The notes under the pieces: model-generated
What the model was told of the DNA's origin: nothing
Seen by the model: the letters and a program-made list of their open reading frames with translations, nothing else
The model's database searches: none
Translations under genes and position numbers: made by a program
Origin: Spongilla lacustris
Taxonomy: Eukaryota > Porifera > Demospongiae > Spongillida > Spongillidae
DNA: 64,000 nt
Direction of reading: 5' to 3'
Assembly: GCA_949361645.1 (NCBI GenBank)
Contig: OX442415.1
Span: 16,476,085-16,540,084, forward strand
Shown here: piece by piece, positions 35,085-47,880 of the stretch
How the letters are laid out: each line of letters starts with the position of its first letter
How positions within the stretch are numbered: the stretch's first letter is position 1

Positions 35085-35140
35085 CCCCCCCCCCCCCCCC
35101 CCCCCCCCCCCCTTCCAGAAATCCTGGATCTGCCCCTGGT
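35085..35140. mobile_element. solo terminus: poly(C) 28 plus AATCCTGGATCTGCC
   Basis: A 28-base C run (35085-35112) is followed by CCAGAAATCCTGGATCTGCC, the reverse of the GGCGGATCCAGGATTT plus poly(G) terminus seen elsewhere in the window. No partner end is seen. Confidence 0.45.
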
Positions 35141-35164
35141 TAGCTGCAGTATTGGTCAAGTACA

Positions 35165-35347
35165 ATATTTCATGACTGAGGTGCCCCTCCCTCCCCCAGC
35201 CTGCTTACCTATATTCATGACTGAGGTGTCCCCCTCCCCCAGCTTGCTTACCTATATTCATGACTGAGGTGCCCCCCCTCCCCCAGCTTGCTTACCTATA
35301 TACATGACTGAGGTGCCCTCCCCCAGCCTGCTTACCTATATTCATGA
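35165..35347. repeat. minisatellite of about 44 bp, four to five units
   Basis: Repeated block TTCATGACTGAGGTGCCCC...CTCCCCCAGC(C/T)TGCTTACCTATA with length changes in the C-rich part. Confidence 0.85.
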
Positions 35348-35400
35348 TTGGCCCACCATGAATTTGAGAACCGAAGAATTTCATTCCGGCTAAGCTCTAG

Positions 35401-36305
35401 TCTGGGTACCAGACCCAACTACATATAATTATGATATATGGGACAGTGTCCAGCAAAATCGGGCTTGTGGGGTTATAATTTTATCACTATAAAAATTGCA
35501 CCTTGTACTAAACAACACATCTTCGCGACCGTACTACCTTTTCCTTTCAAATTTCGTACACTTGTTCCCACACCATTTCTCTGTTTGAAAATCGATTTTT
35601 TTGATCTATACCTTTTCCGTGCCGTAGATACAACAATCGTTAACCCCGCGGGTTAGAATTCCTCATTTCTCCACGTACGAGTGTTGAAAATGCGTCAAAT
35701 TTGGGTTGTACATAGAGGAGTCCTGTAGCTATTGGTTTGTTCTGTTCGTTAATTTCTATATCATCCGTTACGGAGATACAGTTGAACAAACTACGGGCAC
35801 GTTTTCCCGCTTGATTCGCGCCAATGATTTTGGCAATTCACGTTCAGCTCAGTGAATGGGAAGGCGGTGATTATAACATTGGCGCGAATCAAGCGGGAAA
35901 ATGTGCCTGTAGTTTGCTCAACTGTATCTCCGTAACGGATGATTCAGAAACTAAAGAACAAAACAAATCAATAGCTACAGGACTCCTCTATGCAGACACC
36001 GAATTTGACGCGTTTTCAACACTCGTACGTGAAGAAATATGGATTTCTAACCCGCGGGGTTAACGATTGTTGTATCCACGGCACGGAAAAGGTGTAGATC
36101 ACAAAAATCGATTTTCACATAGAGAAATGGTGTGGGAACAAGTGTACGAAATTTGAAAGGAAAAGGTAGTACCGTCGTGAAGATGTGTTGTTTAGTACAA
36201 CGTGCATTTTTTATAGTGATAAAATTATAACCCCACAAGCCCGATTTTGCTGGACACTGTCCCATATGTTGTTAATAAATACTTATAAATGGTCTGGTAC
36301 CCAGA
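35401..36305. mobile_element. long-armed foldback element (about 0.9 kb)
   Basis: The left terminus TCTGGGTACCAGACC and the right terminus GGTCTGGTACCCAGA are inverse. Each arm is about 430 bp, nearly complementary, around a centre near 35850. The same block GCTAAGCTCTAG stands at 35389-35400 and 36309-36320, which gives either a 12-bp flanking duplication or a 7-bp CTAAGCT duplication with CTAG ends. The 79-codon ORF at 35824-36063 spans the loop and is probably not a gene. A diverged single arm occurs at 43080-43205. Confidence 0.85.
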
Positions 36306-36320
36306 CTAGCTAAGCTCTAG

Positions 36321-36915
36321 TTATATGATATGGAAGCTTACTGGAATGATTACATCGAATAACTGTTACCTTATAGCGTACAGGGATTTAGCCTGCATTA
36401 AAAATACGATTTTATTAATTGTGACGCGGAGGCTTTAAAACGATTACTCAACGTACACAATATTATATCCGTTCACTTAAACTGACACGAAGAATGGTGC
36501 ATGGTGGTTTACTTTTATAATAATACAACATGGATGCGCACCCCCCCGAGCATTTAAAATTCTTCCACACTTGCGTGCATGTGTATATAGGCAGCATTGG
36601 CAGAGACAACATTCTGATGGGCCAGATGGGGTGAACGTTAACATGGATATATGTAATGGACATAGCATACTGATGAGCACAGCAGAGAGGGGCAGGAGAG
36701 AGCCATCACGCATCAGGGTGAGGATGAGCAGTTTCAGTTGGATGGAGGCACAAAAGTGATCATTTCTTTGCTCATTTCACATGCAGAAAGGCTCTCAACG
36801 AAAGATGTTGCCCAATGTAAAGCTGACCCCTGCTCAGCTGGTGTACGTAACATTGATTTGCAATCATTCTGTATGTGGATGTTACTTCCCTCCTCATACA
36901 TTCATGTCTTTGCAG
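36321..36915. other. 5' region of the UPF1-like gene, no certain exon
   Basis: Upstream exons must exist, because the first recognised exon starts inside a codon. A stretch at 36785-36848 (QRKMLPNVKLTPAQLVY, between AG and GT) is a weak candidate, but its phase does not fit the next exon. Confidence 0.3.
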
Positions 36916-38298
36916 TTACCGTAGCTGTAAACAGTACAAGGACATACTCATACCAATTCTTAACCAAGAGGCTAAATATCAGAGATGTATGCAGATGACA
37001 CAAACTGCGGCAGAGGTAAAGGTCAAGTGGACAGCACCAGGGGAGGTGGAGTTTTCAAACCCATGGCAGGATGTTGGTAAGTGCTGGTATATTTGCACAT
37101 TGTGGCTTCACTGCATGTAATTCAAGGATAAGAAAGAACCATTGGAATTTTGTGTATATGCTCTATTCTACCTGCATCTGTCATTAACTACCACAATAAT
37201 ATTGGTTTCAGATTAATTGACACTGAAAGAAGTATTTTATTTTAATCTACATTATGTCTTATTGAAGCCATGTCTTACATCCCTTCGTTTTCAGCATACA
37301 GAGTTTCCTATTCCAAAATAAGACTTACAAATTCCAACGCTTTCTCGACTAAATCATCCATGCCACCAAAATATAATATATTGATGCCCCTCCTTTTCAT
37401 TTTACAGATAAAAGCCTATGTATTGGAGCTGTTGTTCATTTAACCAGTGCAGAAAATGGTTTCACCACCACAGGGAAAGTTACAAGTACAATTTTCAAAT
37501 GATTAACATAAGAAAGCATTATAATAAATTTATTTTCTCATGGAGGTTCTGCAAATAACGTGCTTCAAATATCAGTGCCTGCATGTGCTATGGGGCAAGG
37601 CAGCTGTTTTCAAGCATACATCAAATACAACTCCACATCATTTCAACACATGAAGCGTGCGATCAAAAGATTTGCCAATTGCAGACGAAATGCCAAAATA
37701 ATAGAATTGATTCTTGGCCAAAATGTTCTTGATGGCTTGAATGAATCCAGCATCCCATTGAGTACAAAGTAGGCAGAAGTGTATGCGTAGCTCAGTTCTG
37801 ACACTGTTTTAATTGCCTGGCATGTAACAGTTTCTCAGTGAAAGAACTGGGAAGTCTTAACGAATGCCAGAACAGTGCCATTAGACGTGCGCTGTCACAG
37901 CCACTGAGCCTCATCCAGGGACCTCCTGGTACTGGCAAGACGGTCACCTCAGCATCCCTTGTTCATTTCTGTGTTGCAAGACAGAGGGGGTGAGTAAGTA
38001 GGATTTGAGATATGCACGTTAAGTATTTATTGCATCATCTAGTCCATTCTGTAGAGTTGAAATGTCACTGTGCTGCAAGTTTATTTTATATACTGGTTAA
38101 CCTTTAAAAAAATAGCGCATTAATTTTTAAACTTTTCTAATTAATGATCTCTATTTGATATTTAACTGTACAGCAGCTCCCTGTTTGATATGCTTTACAC
38201 ATTTAATCATCTTTCATTTTCTCACAGTAAAGTGTTAGTGTGTGCTCCTAGCAACACTGCAGTAATGAACATATGTGAAAAGATAGCAAAAACAGGTA

Positions 38299-38336
<38 letters not shown>

Positions 38337-41300
38337 TAATTATATTATATTGTATATACGATTGATACTCAGGTTTGAATGTGGTGCAAGTCTGTTCTAT
38401 GGCTTTTGAGAGACATCTATCAACATCACAGAAAGATTTGAGGACTGCTAGGTTTGAGCATGATGTAAGATTCTAGACTACCTTAACGTATTTTTCTTCT
38501 GATTTTTAATAGTAAAACAACATTACAACATAAGCTGGCATCACACCCAAGGTATATTTACTTTGTAAAATGCACTTTATACTTGTATGCTTTGAATTGA
38601 AGGCTACATGACATTTAACTGGAGAGGTACTTATATCAAAACATACAAAATACATTTAATTATGCAAGCAATGCATGTGTGTGTGCTTTTTGATTTTACA
38701 ATACATACACTAAGCAATACTACATGTGTAATTGTCTCAAGAGTGCCACAATAATAATCCCTTAATCAACCGGATCATGTTTTACCATTCATTTTAATAA
38801 CTCTTCCATCTATTTAAGATATTGCCGTCTTTTGGAACTAAAAAAAGACAGCAGAAGATATTGTTCTCTGAAAGAAAATTGCGAGAATGAAATACTAAAA
38901 GTAAGGTTACCGTGAATCATTATTATCCTGTTTTGTTTTGTAGGTTCATACTCTTCATCTCCACTATTCTTTACATCATAATTCAGGGCATACATTGTAT
39001 TGTTACTTACACATCATAGACATACATGTACATGGAAGTTGCCCTGTAAAAATTATATAAAAATACTCTGGTGATTGAAACTACTGAATGTTTCTTTTTT
39101 ACAATGCTGGGAACTTCCTTACCCTTTGGATGCTAAGCACTTATCGTTAATTACTTTTTCTGTAATGAAGGTATTGTTGGGCAAAGTGAGTGCACTGCAT
39201 ATTTATTTGCTTTATTCATGCTAATGCTTTAGTTACCTGATTTCCATTTGGCACCAAAAGTGCGAAACAAGTGGGAAAATGTGCACTCATTTTGTACTGC
39301 TATCTATGTAACTGCATGGTAAAGAAAAATTAACATTTCAATAGGGTGTGTACTTATGTTCAACACTAAAAAATATATGTTTTGAACAACAAAGTAAATG
39401 CCTTTGTTTTCTTTTGTAGAGAGAGGAACTTAGGATAAACAATAGTGTTAAGGATATGATGTGTATAGATTAAAATGAATTAGCACAACATAAATGCAGT
39501 GCATTTTCAACTTTTAAAATGATGAGGGTCAATTTTGTCAGACACCACTGATCCCGTATGCATGTGATATGAATTGTTTACCCACAGAATGCTGATGTCA
39601 TATGCTGCACATGTGTCACTGCCGCATGTAGAAAAGTGTCATGCCTCAAATTTGAAATGGTGGTCATTGATGAATGTGGTCAGGTAAGCTAGTTCTCATA
39701 TATAAATATACCTACTTTGGACATTGCTCAGAAATTCACATCATAGACATGTACATTGCTACACTTTTTGCATGACATGTAGAACAATTTTCCAAACATA
39801 GGCCACAGAGCCAGAGTGCATGATACCTATTGCACTCTGTGCACCTAAGAAAGTGGTATTGATTGGAGACCAGTGCCAGCTGGGTCCCATTGTCATGGAT
39901 GAAGCAGCTACCAGGTCTGTTGAGTGTTGCTTGGTACAATTACTTATGCATAATTTCCACTGTCATATTCATGACATTATTTCATTATCATTAATAGGGC
40001 TGATCTTCAGAAATCTTTATTCGAGCGTTTGATTGAACTTGGCATGAAGCCAATACTCCTTGATAAGCAGTATCGCATGCATCCTATTTTGTCCATGTTT
40101 CCATCACATCAATTTTATGGTGGTTGTCTGCAGGATGGAGTGACATCTTTAGAACGAACACCAGGTAAAAAGTTTTGTTTCATCGATTTAAGGACAATAT
40201 GCTCACACCATACAACATTATTTAGCAGTGTACAAGTACCTCCATGTCCCATCAGACTAGAAATTTTCAAAACAAAAACACTTATGCGACTGACCCTTAT
40301 ACACCACACAAGGCCATTAAGTAGTGATGGCCATGCTCATATGCTTTTGTCAATCCAGAGTTATTCAATATAATAACACAAATGATATGGCAAGTAGTAC
40401 AGTGAGTGATCCATTTACACAAGTGTTGGCATGCGAGGTATACACGACGCAAGATTACTCTGAAATTTGTTAAGCAATATGATTAACAATTAGTCAAGGG
40501 CAAAGTTTGTGTACAAATACTATATGGCATTGTTCATGACAAAATAAGGATTTATTAATAAACATGACAATTTGATTCACAAATTGCAGACTGAAATTGA
40601 TGCAATTTGGTTATTTGCTTTTCTTATTTTATCCTCAAACCTCTACCTCTGTGATGGCTCCATTCCTGCAACTAAGCCACATATACCAGTATATTAGCGC
40701 CATTTTTTATTCCATCTCTATCTCATAATGGCATTTTGGTGTAATACCAACCGCGCTTTGAAAGTACAGAAACCAGTACTGAATGCACAGAAAGATCAGC
40801 ACCACCATCATCACATACATTGTATATTATGCTTTATGAGAGCATGGATAATTCCATGCTGGCCTCATTGACAAATGTAGCCACATGCACCAACATAAAT
40901 ACCACCATCTTAATATTCTTAATAACTTGACATTGACACATTAAAACTATCATTATACATGGGGGAGTGGTGGTAGCCATATCATACATAACCATTGATG
41001 TTACATAATGATGGAGGTAATATTATGATGTGGCTGAAATGTTTTCTTCTAGCTGCCCTACCCATTCAATTTGTCTTTCTGTTTATATCTACAGTAGTGC
41101 AGTTCCCTTGGCCTGACTTCGACAAGCCCACATTTTTTTGGGACGTCAAAGGACAGGAGGAATGCTCAATAAACTCTCATTCGTTTAGTAATATGTGAGC
41201 TTTTTCTATACGTTTTTATTTCAATTAGTGCACTGTGTTACCATGTCCCTGCAGTGATGAAGCTGTGGGCACTGTTACAGTGCTGAGAATGCTACTTGAG

Positions 41301-42490
41301 AATCGTGTCAAGAAATCACAGATTGGTATAATCACACCATACAGTGACCAGAAAAGGGTGATAAAATCGTATTTAACCCAAGGCACTAACATAGAGGTGA
41401 ACCTGTGTGTTGTATCTGTACAAACCCAAGGGTTTGTCAGTTTTTTGTCAGAATAACACACAGATTCACCCTTGTGTTATATGCCTCCACCTACTTTAAT
41501 TGTTCGTCCAGGAGATTGAAATAGACAGTGTTGATGCCTTTCAAGGTCGCGAGAAGGATTACATCATATTTACCTGTGTGCGATCCAATCAGCAGAAGAG
41601 AATGGGTTTTTTGATTGATCAGCGACGCTTAAATGTTGCCTTGACAAGAGCAAGGCGTGGATTGATTATTATTGGAAATACTGATCTACTTTCACAGGTA
41701 CATGTATGTATTCGCAGTATAATATATAGTTAGTTGTATTGATTATGGTAGTCAGATGGGCCATTACATATGATTGAATATCGACCTCAAAAATAATATC
41801 TTACAAAAGGCATTTCTGTGCTTCCTAGTTTCAATTCATGTTTATTAGGTTGACCTATTAGATTATTAAATCGTGCATCATAACCATTATGTATGTAGGG
41901 TGCAGGCTGTTACAACATCCTGCAGCAAACCAAAAGACCTTATACGGGATGCAAGAACCGATTTTTTAAATTTGCTTTGTACTATGAGCTGATTTTGTGT
42001 TGCAAACCCTGTTTTCAAGTACTGCATGGCTGATTTGCAATATCAGATAGACACTGTTGAGGGCTATAACTGTACGCACTCATTGATGAAGATTTGAATT
42101 AGAAAAGCTGCACATAAATTAAAGCTGACTTACAGATTCATTAATGATCAACTAGCCCATATATATCAATCAGCGATGCTCAAAAGCTGTATTATGTGCT
42201 GACATTCTGATTTTCATGATAAAAGGTGAACATCACAACAGATAAACAACATAGGGTAATTTTAATATGTCTCCAAAAGTGTGATATCAATTATTCAAAA
42301 ATAATTTCCTTGTGGGTGTGCATGCATAGATATGATGTGAAACCTTCCATCCTCACTGAGTATAATTTGAATGTAACTGCCTTGTGCATTGAAATAGGAT
42401 AATGTCTGGCGCAATCTGATACAGCACTACTCAAAGCACGGCCTGCTAATACGGGGAAATCTGAAGAATGGAACATATATAAAAATATGA
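36916..42490 (+). CDS. UPF1-like superfamily 1 RNA helicase (5' end missing)
   Basis: Exons, all plus: 36916-37076, 37408-37485, 37546-37761, 37839-37989, about 38233-38295, 38373-38451, 38513-38551, 38819-38900, 39588-39683, 39802-39914, 39998-40164, 41095-41194, 41255-41396, 41512-41697 and 42398-42490 (TGA). Phases fit throughout with the borders chosen. The 1B domain is followed by Walker [16 protein letters not shown], motif Ia [11 protein letters not shown], motif [16 protein letters not shown], motif [13 protein letters not shown], motif [25 protein letters not shown], and motif [16 protein letters not shown]1 unwinds RNA with ATP and drives nonsense-mediated decay. The order and wording follow UPF1 more closely than SMUBP2 or SETX. 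UPF1's zinc-binding CH domain is not found upstream and the protein ends 30 residues after motif VI's exon, without an SQ-rich tail, so I read it as a UPF1 paralogue. The two borders around 38451 and 38233 are the least certain. Confidence 0.85.
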
Positions 42491-43079
42491 TGTGCTTCAG
42501 ACATAATGCATGTACAAAGCTTTCTACAGTGCACATTGGCTTACTAAACATGCCTAGCTATTTGCAAGGATGATGAACATTATGTTGCTGTTTTATGTGT
42601 ATGTACAATTACAATTGTAGTGTGCAAATATACATGAAAGCTGCATTATACATACATGAAGATGCTACGTGTAATATTGCAATAGCATTAATTGCATGCA
42701 TTTTCTGGTGTCCAGAGTATCAAACACTTACATTTACCACTCATAATTTAAAATTGCCATTGACTCAATTTGGTCAATAAGATGTTATCTTAAAACTGAA
42801 AATGACACAGAATACATATATATATATATATATGGAATGTTCTATGCGATTTTGATGCTTGTGAATTTATATATATAACATCTAATTCAAAGCGCTATAT
42901 CTTCCACACGGTTTGAGCTCTTGACTTCCTATTTTCAGCACTTCATACTACACCATTTCTGTATGCTAAAGTATAATTTGGGGTCTTGCACTTACTCCGT
43001 GCCAGTATTGCAACGTCCGATACCCCACCGGGTTCAAACCCACCATAACTTTCGGTAGGAGTAATCAAATCGCTTCAAA
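42491..43079. other. 3' flank of the helicase gene
   Basis: AT-rich with (AT)n near 42818-42832. No gene recognised. Confidence 0.35.
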
Positions 43080-43205
43080 ATCGGTTTGTAGGTAGGGAGG
43101 TCCTATACCTATTGATTTGTTCTGTTCGTTAATTTTCATGCCATCCGTTACGGAGAAACAGCTGTGCAAAGTAAGTACACGTTTCCCGCTCGAATCGCGC
43201 CTTTA
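43080..43205. repeat. diverged single arm of the 35401-36305 foldback family
   Basis: Shares GTTTGTAG/GTAGGGAGGTCCT, TTTGTTCTGTTCGTTAATTT and ATCCGTTACGGAGA with the left arm near 35720-35820, including the final CCCGCT..ATTCGCGCC. Only this part of the arm is recognised. Confidence 0.7.
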
Positions 43206-43417
43206 TATGTGCACGGAACAGTTTCCATTCTCCGGAGTGCATGAATATTCAACTATTCCTATAGGGCGTGATAACCACACCTATAAGGTCACCAAACAAA
43301 CGGGCGGCTGAATTGTAGTATAGACTTACGGTTGTTTTTCGGTGTAGATAAACGATATGGTGACGTATAACACGAGTGAACGCGAGCTCGTCGAGTTTCA
43401 CTGAATCAGTCGGCGGA

Positions 43418-43491
43418 TGAGTTCGAACTGTACGAATACGACGATCGATATTCAAGATACATTGGACGAGGATGGAGAGATTGAGAAAGGT
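43418..43491 (+). CDS. candidate first exon of an unknown gene
   Basis: ATG at 43418 opens MSSNCTNTTIDIQDTLDEDG, then GEIEK up to a possible donor (AAAG|GTAGTG), or continues GSDGGRTTEDGGCVSD to a stop. Everything downstream is degenerate repeat. It may be the remnant start of the gene from which the repeat array arose. No family is recognised. Confidence 0.25.
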
Positions 43492-46400
43492 AGTGATGGC
43501 GGTCGTACCACTGAAGATGGTGGTTGTGTTAGTGATAGGGAGTGAGCAGCCCCTAAATTACCAAAAGAGCCACCAGCCCCACCCCCACATAGGCAGGGGC
43601 TAATGGGGCTAGGCCCTTCACTGCAAGTTCCCTCAGCAGCCCTGGGGCCAAAGAGGCCATCCCCACACAGCAGAACCACAAGCCCCCTTACTGCAAGTGC
43701 ACACTATATACCTTTGGAACCATTAAGCCCCATGCTGCAATTTAAATTATTAATAATAGCCTCACATTCCAAATAGTGGAGCCAACAAGAGGAATTAACA
43801 GGCCCAATAATTCTAGCAAGGGAGCCACCAGCTAACCTGGTCAATGGAGCTAGCGTCCACAATGCCAGTGGAGACACAGCCCTCTCGCAGATAGATCATC
43901 AGACCTCCACACTGCCAGCAGGGATGTAGCCCCCACAATAATGCCAGGGAGATGCCAGCCCTCAGGCTGCAAATGGAATCAGCATCCCCAACCATTTCAG
44001 GGGAGCCATGAACTACATGTACCAACAACATGTGATGACCTCACTACCAGATCAACCATTAGCCCTCATTCCGCAAGTGGACTTAACAGGCCCCACACCC
44101 AGGGGCTAACTCCCCCCCCCCCCCCCCCCCCCCCCCCTTTCGTTCAATGCAAGTTGAGTCAGCTGGGACCCCCCACACAGTAGAACAACCAGCCCCCTCA
44201 CCGCAAGCTCATGAACAATAGCAGTGGAACCTGTAAAGTCTACACTGCAACTGAACTTAATAGCCTCACACTGCAGTCAGCAGCCCAGGAACCATTCTTA
44301 CAGAACACCCTCAGCTACCCAGGGCCAATGGGGTAGCCTCCACAGTGTCAGTCACGACGCCACCCCAAGTTGAGTCAGCAGCCCCCACACAAACAAGGGC
44401 CTGTAAGGCCAGCTTCGCACAGTAGAACTACCAGCCCCTCTCTGCTCACTTCAAATGGAGCCACTAAACCCTCTACCAGTATACACTGCAAGTCCAGACA
44501 GCAGGCCACACCAGTGGAGCCCTCTCACAGATGGAGCCCAGCAAGGAAGTACCAGCTGCCACACAAACAGTGGTTAATCGAGCTCCCAGAATAATGCCAG
44601 TGGAGAAACCAGCCCTCGCACTGCAAATGGATTCAGCAACCCCAAAAATTTCAGGGGAGCCATGAACTACATGTATATGTACTTGCCCCCACTACCCGTC
44701 CTTCAATGAAAGAGGGGCCAATCAGCCAATGGGACAGTACAACCACCAACCCTCCTCATTGGTCAGGGGACATGTACCAGAACAACTTAACAGGCCCACC
44801 ACACACTGGTGCCAGCCCTCGTCCCTCCCCCCCCCCACCCCCCCTCTTCTCACTACCTGTCCTTTACTGCAAGTTGCGTCAGCAGACCAGGGGCCAATGG
44901 GGCCAAGAACTACCACTCCGCATCACTGCAATCACACACTACGTACCTTTGGAACCTGCAACCAATAACCCAAGTGAAATCAATACTGCAAAACCTGACC
45001 CCCACACTACCAGCAAGGGAGCACCAGCTGCCACACAACCAGAGGATCAATGTGGCCCCCACTTAATGCCAGTGGAGAAGGCAGCCCTCACACTGCAAAT
45101 GGAGTCAGTAACTCCATGCAACAATTTCAGGGGACATGTGCATGTACGCACATGTACCAATGGAATCACACATGCCCCACCAATGGAACCAGTGGAACGT
45201 TTAGCCCTCACAGCAAGTGAACTTATTATTTAGCAGTCCCTACAACACCCCCTCCCACTACCTGTCCTTCACTGAACGAGGGGGCTAATGGGACCATCCC
45301 CACACAGTACAACTACCAGCCTTCCTCATAGCAAGCCAATGGAACCATTAACTCCCAAGCTGCAATTGAACTTAATAACCTCACACTGCAAGTCCAGTCA
45401 AAAGCGCTGCACAACCAGTGGAGCCACCAGCCCTTCCACATATGGTGTTATTAGACCATTCACTGCCAGCAGGAGGGTCAATGGGGCCCCCATAACAGTG
45501 CTCATTGACCCTGGTTCAAGATACATTGGTCAAGGATGATGGCGGTCGTAACACTGACGATGGTGGTTGTGTTAGTGACAGGGAGTGAGCAGCCCCTAAA
45601 TTACCAAAAGAGCCACTAGCCCCACCCCACATAGCCAGGGGCTAATGGGGCTAGGCCCGTCACTGCAAGTTCCCTCAGCAGCCCTGGGGCCAAAGAGGCC
45701 ATCCCCACACAGCAGAACCACAAGCCCCCTTACTGCAAGTGCACACTATATACCTTTGGAACCATTAAGCCCCATGCTGCAATTTAAATTATTAATAATA
45801 GCCTCACATTCCAAATAGTGGAGCCAACAAGTGGAATTAACAGGCCCCATAATTCCAGTAAGGGAGCCACCAGCTAACCTGGTCAATGGAGCTAGCGTCC
45901 ACAATGCCAGTGGAGACACCAGCCCTCTCGCAGACAGATCATCAGACCCCCACACTGCCAGCAGGGATGTAGCCCCCACAATAATGCCAGGGAGATGCCA
46001 GCCCTCAGGCTGCAAATGGAATCAGCATCCCCAACCATTTCAGGGGAGCCATGAACTACATGTACCAACAACACGTGATGACCTCACTACCAGATCAACC
46101 ATTAGCCCTCACTCCTCAAGTGGACTTAACAGGCCCCACACCCAGGGGCCAACCCCCCCCCCCCCCCCCCCTTTCGTTCAATGCAAGTTGAGTCAGCTGG
46201 GACCCCCACATAGTAGAACAACCAGCCCCCTCACCGCAAGCTCATGAGCAATAGCAGTGGAACCTGTAAAGTCTACACTGCAACTGAACTTAATAGCCGC
46301 AGTCAGCAGCCCATGGAACCATTCTTACAGATCACCCTCAGCTACCCAGGGCTAATGGGGTAGCCTCCACAAAGTCAGTCAAGACGCCACCCCAAGTTGA

Positions 46401-47880
46401 GTCAGCAGCCCCCACACAAACAGGGGCCTGTAAGGCCAGCTCCGCACAGTAGAACCACCAGCCCCTCTCTGCTCACTTCAAACGGAGCCACTAAACCCTC
46501 TACCAGTACACACTGCAAGTCCAGACAGCAGCCTACACCAGTGGAGCCCTCTCACAGATGGAGCCCAGCAAGGAAGTATCAGCTGCCACACAACCAGTGG
46601 TCAATCAAGCCCCCAGAATAATGCCAGTGGAGAAACCAGCCCTCACACTGCAAATGGATTCAGCAACCCCAAGAATTTCAGGGGAACCATGAACTACATG
46701 TATATGTACTTGCCCCCACTACCTGTACTTCAATGAAAGAGGGGCCAATCAGCCAATGGGACAGTACAACCACCAACCCTCCTCATTGGTCAGGGGACAT
46801 GTACCAAGAACAACTTAACAGGCCCACCACACACTGGTGCCAGCCCTTGCCCCTCTCACCCCCTCACCCCCCCTCTTCTCACTACCTGTCCTTTACCACT
46901 CCCCTTCACTGCAATCACACACTACGTACCTTTGGAACCTGCAACCAATAACCCAAGTGAAATCAATACTGCAAAACCTGACTGTACACTGCCAGCAAGG
47001 GAGCACCAGCTGCCACACTACCAGAGGATCAATGTGGCCCCCACGTAATGCCAGTGGAGAAGGCAGCCCTCACACTGTAAATGGAGTCAGTAACCCATGC
47101 AACAATTTCAAGGGACATGTGCATGTACGCAATGGAATCACACATACCCCCCTTCAAACACTACCAATGGAACCAGTGGAACATTTAGCCTGTCCTGTAG
47201 GCAGCTCTACACAAACATTGGAGCTACCAGTCTTCTCACAAATAGAGTTATCATACCCCCACACTGCTAGCAGAAATGTGGCCCCCACAATAATGCCAGT
47301 GGAGATGCCAGCCATCACACAGCAAATGGAGTCGGCATCCCCAACAATTTTAGGGGAGCCACTAACTACATGTATCAATAACACATGCCCTCACTACCAG
47401 ATGAACCATTAACCCTCACTCCGCATGTGGACCTAGCAGGTCCCACTCACTGGAACCAGCCCACCCCCCCCCCCCCCCCCCCACTACCTTTCTATTGCTG
47501 CATGTAAGTTGAGTCAGCAGTTGAGGGGCCACTGGGATGAGCCACCAGCCCCCTCACCTCAAGCTTGTGAACAATACCAGTGGAACCTGTAAAGTGTGCC
47601 CTACAACTGAACTTAATAGCCTCACATGTCCATGCAGTCAGCAGCCCATGCACGACTTATGGAACCATTCCAGGGCCAATGGGGTTGCCTCCACCAATCC
47701 AGTGAAGACGCCACCCCAAGTTGCATCAGCAGCCCCCACACAAACAGGGGCCTGTAGGGGCCAGCTCCGCACAGTAGAACCACCAGCCCCTCTGCTCACT
47801 TCAAATGGAGCCACTAGACACACTGCAAGTCCAGCCAGTCACCCCACAATAATGCCAGTGGAGACCCCAGCCCCCTGAAC
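43451..47880. repeat. 2.07-kb tandem duplication of a degenerate repeat array
   Basis: The block starting TTCAAGATACATTGG at 43451 recurs at 45515, and the following 2 kb is repeated in the same order with scattered differences and small indels (for example AGCAGCCCCTAAATTACC at 43547 and 45593). Inside each unit a shorter degenerate motif recurs: CCAGTGGAG...CCAGCCCTCACACTGCAAATGG then TTTCAGGGGAGCCATGAACT (near 43960, 44600, 45080, 46010, 46630, 47060, 47300). Pro/Ser/Thr-rich frames come and go with stops. C runs at 44112-44137, 46157-46171 and 47463-47482 lie at homologous points. I see no stable coding frame. Confidence 0.85.

Noticed and set aside
35824..36063. 79-codon ORF in the foldback loop
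   Set aside because: It spans the symmetrical part of the element and has a mirrored counterpart; no conserved domain.
44706..47412. Pro/Ser/Thr-rich ORFs in the 2-kb tandem array
   Set aside because: Frames change between the two units and are broken by stops and poly(C); composition alone explains them.
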